Assembly: GCA_017615245.1 (NCBI GenBank)
Contig: JAGAAL010000040.1
Span: 1-64,000, forward strand
DNA from: Bacteroidaceae bacterium
GTDB lineage: Bacteria > Bacteroidota > Bacteroidia > Bacteroidales > Bacteroidaceae
Reading direction: 5' to 3'
DNA: 64,000 nucleotides
Part shown: in pieces, positions 60,782 to 64,000 of the stretch
Layout: each line of letters begins with the position of its first letter
Numbering within the stretch: position 1 is the stretch's first letter
The notes under the pieces: generated by a model
Told to the model about the DNA's origin: nothing
Database searches by the model: none
The model's input: only the letters and a program-made list of their open reading frames with translations
Program-made: the position numbers and the translations under genes

Positions 60782-61645
60782 ATGAAAAAACTTATTTTCG
60801 CAGCAGCTGCTATTGCTGCAATCATGTTCACATCATGTGACAACACAAGTGTTAAAGCTGATTTGAAGGACAACGTAGACTCACTCACAAACTTTCTCGG
60901 CATTGCCCAGTCTGATGGTTTGAAGAACTACATGAAGATGCAACTTCAGGTTGACTCTATGTACACCAACGACTTCATCAAGGGTATGATCGAAGGTGCC
61001 ACCGCTAAGGAAGATCCTCAGCAGGAAGCTTATATGAAGGGTCTGACCGTAGGTAAGCAAGTAAAGGATATGGCAGAAAACCTCAGCAGCGAAGTATATG
61101 CTGACGACTCAACAAAGAAGGTACCTGTTAAGAACCTCCTCGCTGGTATCATCGCTGGTCTGAAGGGTGAAGCTACCATGACTCCAGATAGCGCTTACGG
61201 CGAATTCGAGAAGAGACTCAAGCCTCTCCAGACTGCTGCTCTCGAGCGCAAATATGCTACAGAGAAGGCTGCTAACGAGAAGTTCTTGGCTGACAACGCT
61301 AAGAAAGAAGGCGTCACAGTTCTTCCTTCAGGTGTTCAGTACAAGGTACTCAAGGAAGGTACCGGTGCACTTCCTACCGACACATCTACAGTAAAGTGTC
61401 TCTATGAAGGTCGTCTCATCGACGGAACTGTATTCGACAGCAACACAGAAGAAGGCCGCGAGCCATTCGAGGTAAACCTTGGTATGCCACGTGTTATTCC
61501 AGGATGGGTTGAGGCTCTCAAGCAGATGCCTGCAGGCAGCAAGTGGGAAGTATATATTCCACAAGAACTGGCTTACGGACAGCAGGATATGGGTCAGATC
61601 AAGCCTTTCTCTACATTGATCTTCACTATCGAAGTATTGAAATAA
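60782..61645 (+). CDS. FKBP-type peptidyl-prolyl isomerase, lipoprotein
   Basis: Envelope isomerase of 287 residues. Signal peptide with lipobox FTSC (about 16-19) means lipid anchoring. A helical N-terminal domain (30-175) precedes the FKBP domain (about 180-287: GVQYKVLKEGTGALPTDTSTVKCLYEGRLIDGTVFDSN, WEVYIPQELAYGQQDMGQIKPFSTLIFTIEVL). It is 36 bp after the cytosolic paralogue and 1 bp before the next. Likely helps fold proteins in the periplasm. Confidence 0.93.
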   Translation: MKKLIFAAAAIAAIMFTSCDNTSVKADLKDNVDSLTNFLGIAQSDGLKNYMKMQLQVDSMYTNDFIKGMIEGATAKEDPQQEAYMKGLTVGKQVKDMAENLSSEVYADDSTKKVPVKNLLAGIIAGLKGEATMTPDSAYGEFEKRLKPLQTAALERKYATEKAANEKFLADNAKKEGVTVLPSGVQYKVLKEGTGALPTDTSTVKCLYEGRLIDGTVFDSNTEEGREPFEVNLGMPRVIPGWVEALKQMPAGSKWEVYIPQELAYGQQDMGQIKPFSTLIFTIEVLK

Positions 61646-61646
61646 C

Positions 61647-62654
61647 ATGAATAAACTGATTACAGTGGTTTGTGCAGTTATGGCAAGTTTGTCCTTAACT
61701 GCACAAACTGTAAAAAGCCCCCTCTCAGCAAAAGAACTGAAGGCACAACAGGCAAAGGAACTCCAGGCCTTCAAAGAGAAGCAAAAGGCAGAATTGGCCG
61801 ATTTCATCGCGAAACAGCAACATCCCGAACTGGCAAAGTTCAAGTACGTGAAACCCCAGCTGAACGATGCTGCAGACACTTTGGCCTACATCTTTGGTGC
61901 CTTCCAGTCCAACGGACTGAAACGTCACCTCCAAGACCAGATGAAGGTCGATACCACCAGCACAGAACAGATGGAGGCATTCTATCGTGGTATCCTCTCT
62001 AAGGTCGATGTGGACCGTGAGGACAAAATTGTGCACGCACAGCAGGCAGGTTATCAGATTGGTCAGCAGATTGAATCTTTGACAAACAGTATCTCAAAAG
62101 ACTACTATGCAGCCGACCCTGACAAGACCATATCGTCAGCAGTCATAGGCAAATCCATCATCGGTGCCCTCATGGGTGAGAACGAATATGCTCCTGCCGA
62201 TGCCCGTACATTGTTCGAAGCTCAGATGGAGGCACGTCAGAAAGAGAATACAGAGCGCCTTTATGGTGCCAACCGTAAGGCAGGCGAAGAGTTCCTGGCA
62301 GCCAATGCCAAGAAAGAAGGAGTCGTTGTGCTCCCATCAGGTCTGCAGTACAAGGTGCTGACACAAGGTGATGGTCCGATTCCGAAACTGACCAATACCG
62401 TAAAGGTGAACTATGAAGGCCACCTCATCGATGGTACTACATTTGACAGTTCTTATAAGCGCAACGAACCGACATCCTTCGGTGTACGTCAGGTTATCAA
62501 AGGTTGGAGTGAAGCCCTCTGCCTCATGCCTGTAGGCAGCAAGTGGGAGCTCTATATCCCACAGGAATTGGCATACGGAGATCGTGACCAAGGTCAGATC
62601 AAACCATTCTCGGCTCTCATCTTCACCGTAGAACTTCTCAGCATCGAGAAATAA
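61647..62654 (+). CDS. FKBP-type peptidyl-prolyl isomerase, exported
   Basis: Periplasmic isomerase of 335 residues with a cleavable signal peptide (to about 20, no lipobox). An Ala/Lys/Glu-rich helix (25-60) precedes the helical dimerisation domain (70-215) and FKBP domain (about 225-335), ending SALIFTVELL. It shares the block ANAKKEGVVVLPSGLQYKVL with the lipoprotein upstream. The three paralogues thus cover cytosol, lipid-anchored and soluble periplasmic locations. Confidence 0.93.
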   Translation: MNKLITVVCAVMASLSLTAQTVKSPLSAKELKAQQAKELQAFKEKQKAELADFIAKQQHPELAKFKYVKPQLNDAADTLAYIFGAFQSNGLKRHLQDQMKVDTTSTEQMEAFYRGILSKVDVDREDKIVHAQQAGYQIGQQIESLTNSISKDYYAADPDKTISSAVIGKSIIGALMGENEYAPADARTLFEAQMEARQKENTERLYGANRKAGEEFLAANAKKEGVVVLPSGLQYKVLTQGDGPIPKLTNTVKVNYEGHLIDGTTFDSSYKRNEPTSFGVRQVIKGWSEALCLMPVGSKWELYIPQELAYGDRDQGQIKPFSALIFTVELLSIEK

Positions 62655-62670
62655 CTTTTTTCTTAAATTG

Positions 62671-62702
62671 TTTGGTAGTTTCGCAGAAAGTCCTTATCTT
62701 TG
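62671..62702 (+). promoter_or_regulatory. Promoter of the DUF4835 gene
   Basis: TTTG at 62671-62674, a 20-bp spacer and TATCTTTG at 62695-62702 match the consensus exactly. The ATG is at 62749. Confidence 0.8.
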
Positions 62703-62748
62703 CAGCGAAATATCAAGGATAAGAAATTAAAGGAGTTAAAGAATATTT

Positions 62749-63648
62749 ATGCGGTTATTTGCAATTGCTATCATCTCGTTCCTTCTGGGCCTGCCCTTGC
62801 AGGCTCAGGAGTTGAGCTGTACAGTTCGCGTGAACCACTCGCAGATACAGGGTACCAATAACGGTGTATTCGATGCGCTCGAGAAAGCCATCGCTGACTT
62901 TATGAACAACCAGACATGGACCGACCTACAGTATAGCAAAGAGGAACGTATCAACTGCACGCTCACGTTCACCATCAAGCAGTATAAGGCCGACGAGAAC
63001 CGCTTCACTGGCGAATTGCTGTTTCAGGTCAGCCGTCCTGTGTTCAACTCCACCTACAACTCCACCATTTTCTCGCGCAACGACACGGAAATCAGTTTCA
63101 CTTACGCAGAAGGCAACCCGTTGGAGTATAACGAAAACTACATCGACGACAACCTTACAGCCATTCTGGCCTACTATGCCTATCTGTTCATCGGCATGGA
63201 CCTCGATACTTTCTCACCTAAGGGCGGCACTGAGGTATTACATCGTGTAGAGCGTATCGTGAGCGATGCACAGAACTTCTCAGAACCAGGCTGGAAAGCT
63301 TTCGGCAATACCAAGAACCGCCATGCCATCATCAACGACTATATGGAAAGTTCGATGGAGCCATTCCGTCAGTTGATGTATAAGTACCATCGTCAGGGTC
63401 TCGATGAGATGGCCACCAATGTAGATCGTGGACGTACCGCCATCACCGAGTCTATCGAAATGCTTAAGGAAGCCTACGATAACCGTCCCCTCAGCATGTT
63501 GCCACAGATTTTCACTGACTTTAAGCGCGATGAGTTGGTCAACATCTACCGAGGACACGGTAATTCAAAAGAGAAGGACTCCGTTTATGAAATCCTTCTC
63601 AAGATTAATGCCACCCAAAATAATGAGTGGAAAAAGATACAGAAATAA
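62749..63648 (+). CDS. DUF4835 exported protein
   Basis: Exported protein of 299 residues, signal peptide to about 20. DUF4835 is recognised from LSCTVRVNHSQIQGTNNGVFDALEKAI, VSRPVFNSTYNSTIFSRNDTEISFTYAEGNPLEY and LAYYAYLFIGMDLDTFSPKGG. I recall relatives being named PorD in connection with type IX secretion, but the role is not visible in the sequence and no other porin-type component is nearby. Monocistronic as far as can be seen, with its own promoter. Confidence 0.82.
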   Translation: MRLFAIAIISFLLGLPLQAQELSCTVRVNHSQIQGTNNGVFDALEKAIADFMNNQTWTDLQYSKEERINCTLTFTIKQYKADENRFTGELLFQVSRPVFNSTYNSTIFSRNDTEISFTYAEGNPLEYNENYIDDNLTAILAYYAYLFIGMDLDTFSPKGGTEVLHRVERIVSDAQNFSEPGWKAFGNTKNRHAIINDYMESSMEPFRQLMYKYHRQGLDEMATNVDRGRTAITESIEMLKEAYDNRPLSMLPQIFTDFKRDELVNIYRGHGNSKEKDSVYEILLKINATQNNEWKKIQK

Positions 63649-63663
63649 TTCTGTTTTTTTTCA

Positions 63664-63729
63664 ATGAACATATGTTCGTGAGCTGATGAACATATGTTCG
63701 TTGGCTCATGAACCTATGTTCTACTTCAC
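63664..63729. repeat. Three tandem 22-nt palindromic units
   Basis: Units at 63664-63685, 63686-63707 and 63708-63729 each carry the core GAACATATGTTC (GAACCTATGTTC in the third). They lie between two converging genes, and the third overlaps the stop codon of the minus-strand hydrolase. They may act as a bidirectional terminator. Confidence 0.85.
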
Positions 63730-64000
63730 TTTAGCATTCTTCTCAATCGTCCAGTTTTCACGTTTCAGGATAGCTGGACTGTCACCTACGAACATCTTTG
63801 ATGCCTCTTTGTCACCCTTGAGTTGCCAGTCGAGCCATGCACGTGCTACGATAGCAAACTCACCACCGTGTGGCTGGCTGTAAGTACCTCCGTGACCTAC
63901 AGGCAGGTTGACTGCGATAGCAGGCTGCTTTTCGATTCGCTTGAAGTCGTCCATACCATTAGCGTATGCAATATCCGACTCACCGCCAAGGATGTAGATG
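63721..64000 (-). CDS. Alpha/beta hydrolase, C-terminal part (gene continues beyond the window)
   Basis: The last 92 residues of a hydrolase running off the right edge. The fragment begins IYILGGESDIAYANGMDDFKRI, with the likely catalytic aspartate in SDIAYANG. It continues with LPVGHGGTYSQPHGGEFAIV, where the GHGG histidine is the likely catalytic base, and ends in ARAWLDWQLKGDKEASKMF. The arrangement resembles secreted esterase or PHB-depolymerase-like alpha/beta hydrolases of Bacteroidota. Substrate and N-terminus cannot be judged. Confidence 0.7.
   Translation of the reverse strand, partial: IYILGGESDIAYANGMDDFKRIEKQPAIAVNLPVGHGGTYSQPHGGEFAIVARAWLDWQLKGDKEASKMFVGDSPAILKRENWTIEKNAKVK

Overview
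The window looks like chromosomal DNA of an anaerobic Bacteroidota, most likely Bacteroidales and probably a gut or rumen Prevotella relative. This is inferred from several signs: Bacteroidota promoters (TTTG, about 20 bp, TAnnTTTG); a hybrid two-component system; a glycine-lipid acyltransferase pair; DUF4292, DUF4419, DUF4835 and DUF4890 families; a SufBCD operon; and few Shine-Dalgarno sequences. I saw no rRNA, tRNA, CRISPR array, transposase or prophage.

Layout. 1-2.65 kb: the end of a surface-polysaccharide locus, with a 5'-disrupted FAD oxidoreductase and a family 4 glycosyltransferase. 2.95-3.85 kb: a HigBA-like toxin-antitoxin operon behind a palindromic operator. 4.0-8.75 kb: dut, a TPR protein, a DUF4292 lipoprotein and an EnvC-like protein. 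8.8-12.1 kb, minus strand: dgt, then glsA-glsB. 12.5-20.3 kb: a 1153-residue secreted protein divergent from a 1352-residue hybrid sensor/regulator. 20.3-23.0 kb, minus: a small membrane protein, cysS and a DUF4890 protein. 23.2-26.6 kb: a four-gene cassette of HPr-kinase-like protein, S26-type peptidase, PqqD-like protein and ABC exporter. 26.7-35.4 kb: rimP-nusA-infB, sufBCD and a lipoprotein. 35.4-38.4 kb, minus: prmC-recX-comF-dus. 38.6-43.9 kb, minus: an ECF sigma operon. 44.4-46.6 kb: a BlaI/BlaR1-like pair. 46.8-54.7 kb: mnmG, apt, uvrC-dtd, deoC, an OmpH-like protein, murI and a CPBP protease. 54.8-60.0 kb: a glycosyltransferase, comEC, a sirtuin and a CotH-kinase protein. 60.1-64 kb: three FKBP isomerases, a DUF4835 protein and the end of an alpha/beta hydrolase.

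Most genes are housekeeping. Four things stand out. (1) The 23-26.5 kb cassette has kinase, recognition, protease and export parts typical of modified-peptide pathways, but no visible precursor or cyclase. (2) Six loci hold short tandem arrays of 21-23 nt units, each built on a palindrome. The sequences are unrelated between loci but the geometry is shared, often 5-bp arms around 7 nt plus a 4-5 nt linker. (3) AT-rich heptamer arrays, a different heptamer at each site, fill many spacers. They cover the -33 region of at least four promoters and also lie in frame inside mnmG and the BlaR1-like gene. (4) A family of GC-rich palindromes sits at gene ends and supplies the last codons of comEC and the sigma gene, plus an internal stretch of the BlaR1-like gene.

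All gene calls rest on reading translations and motifs by eye. No database search was run.
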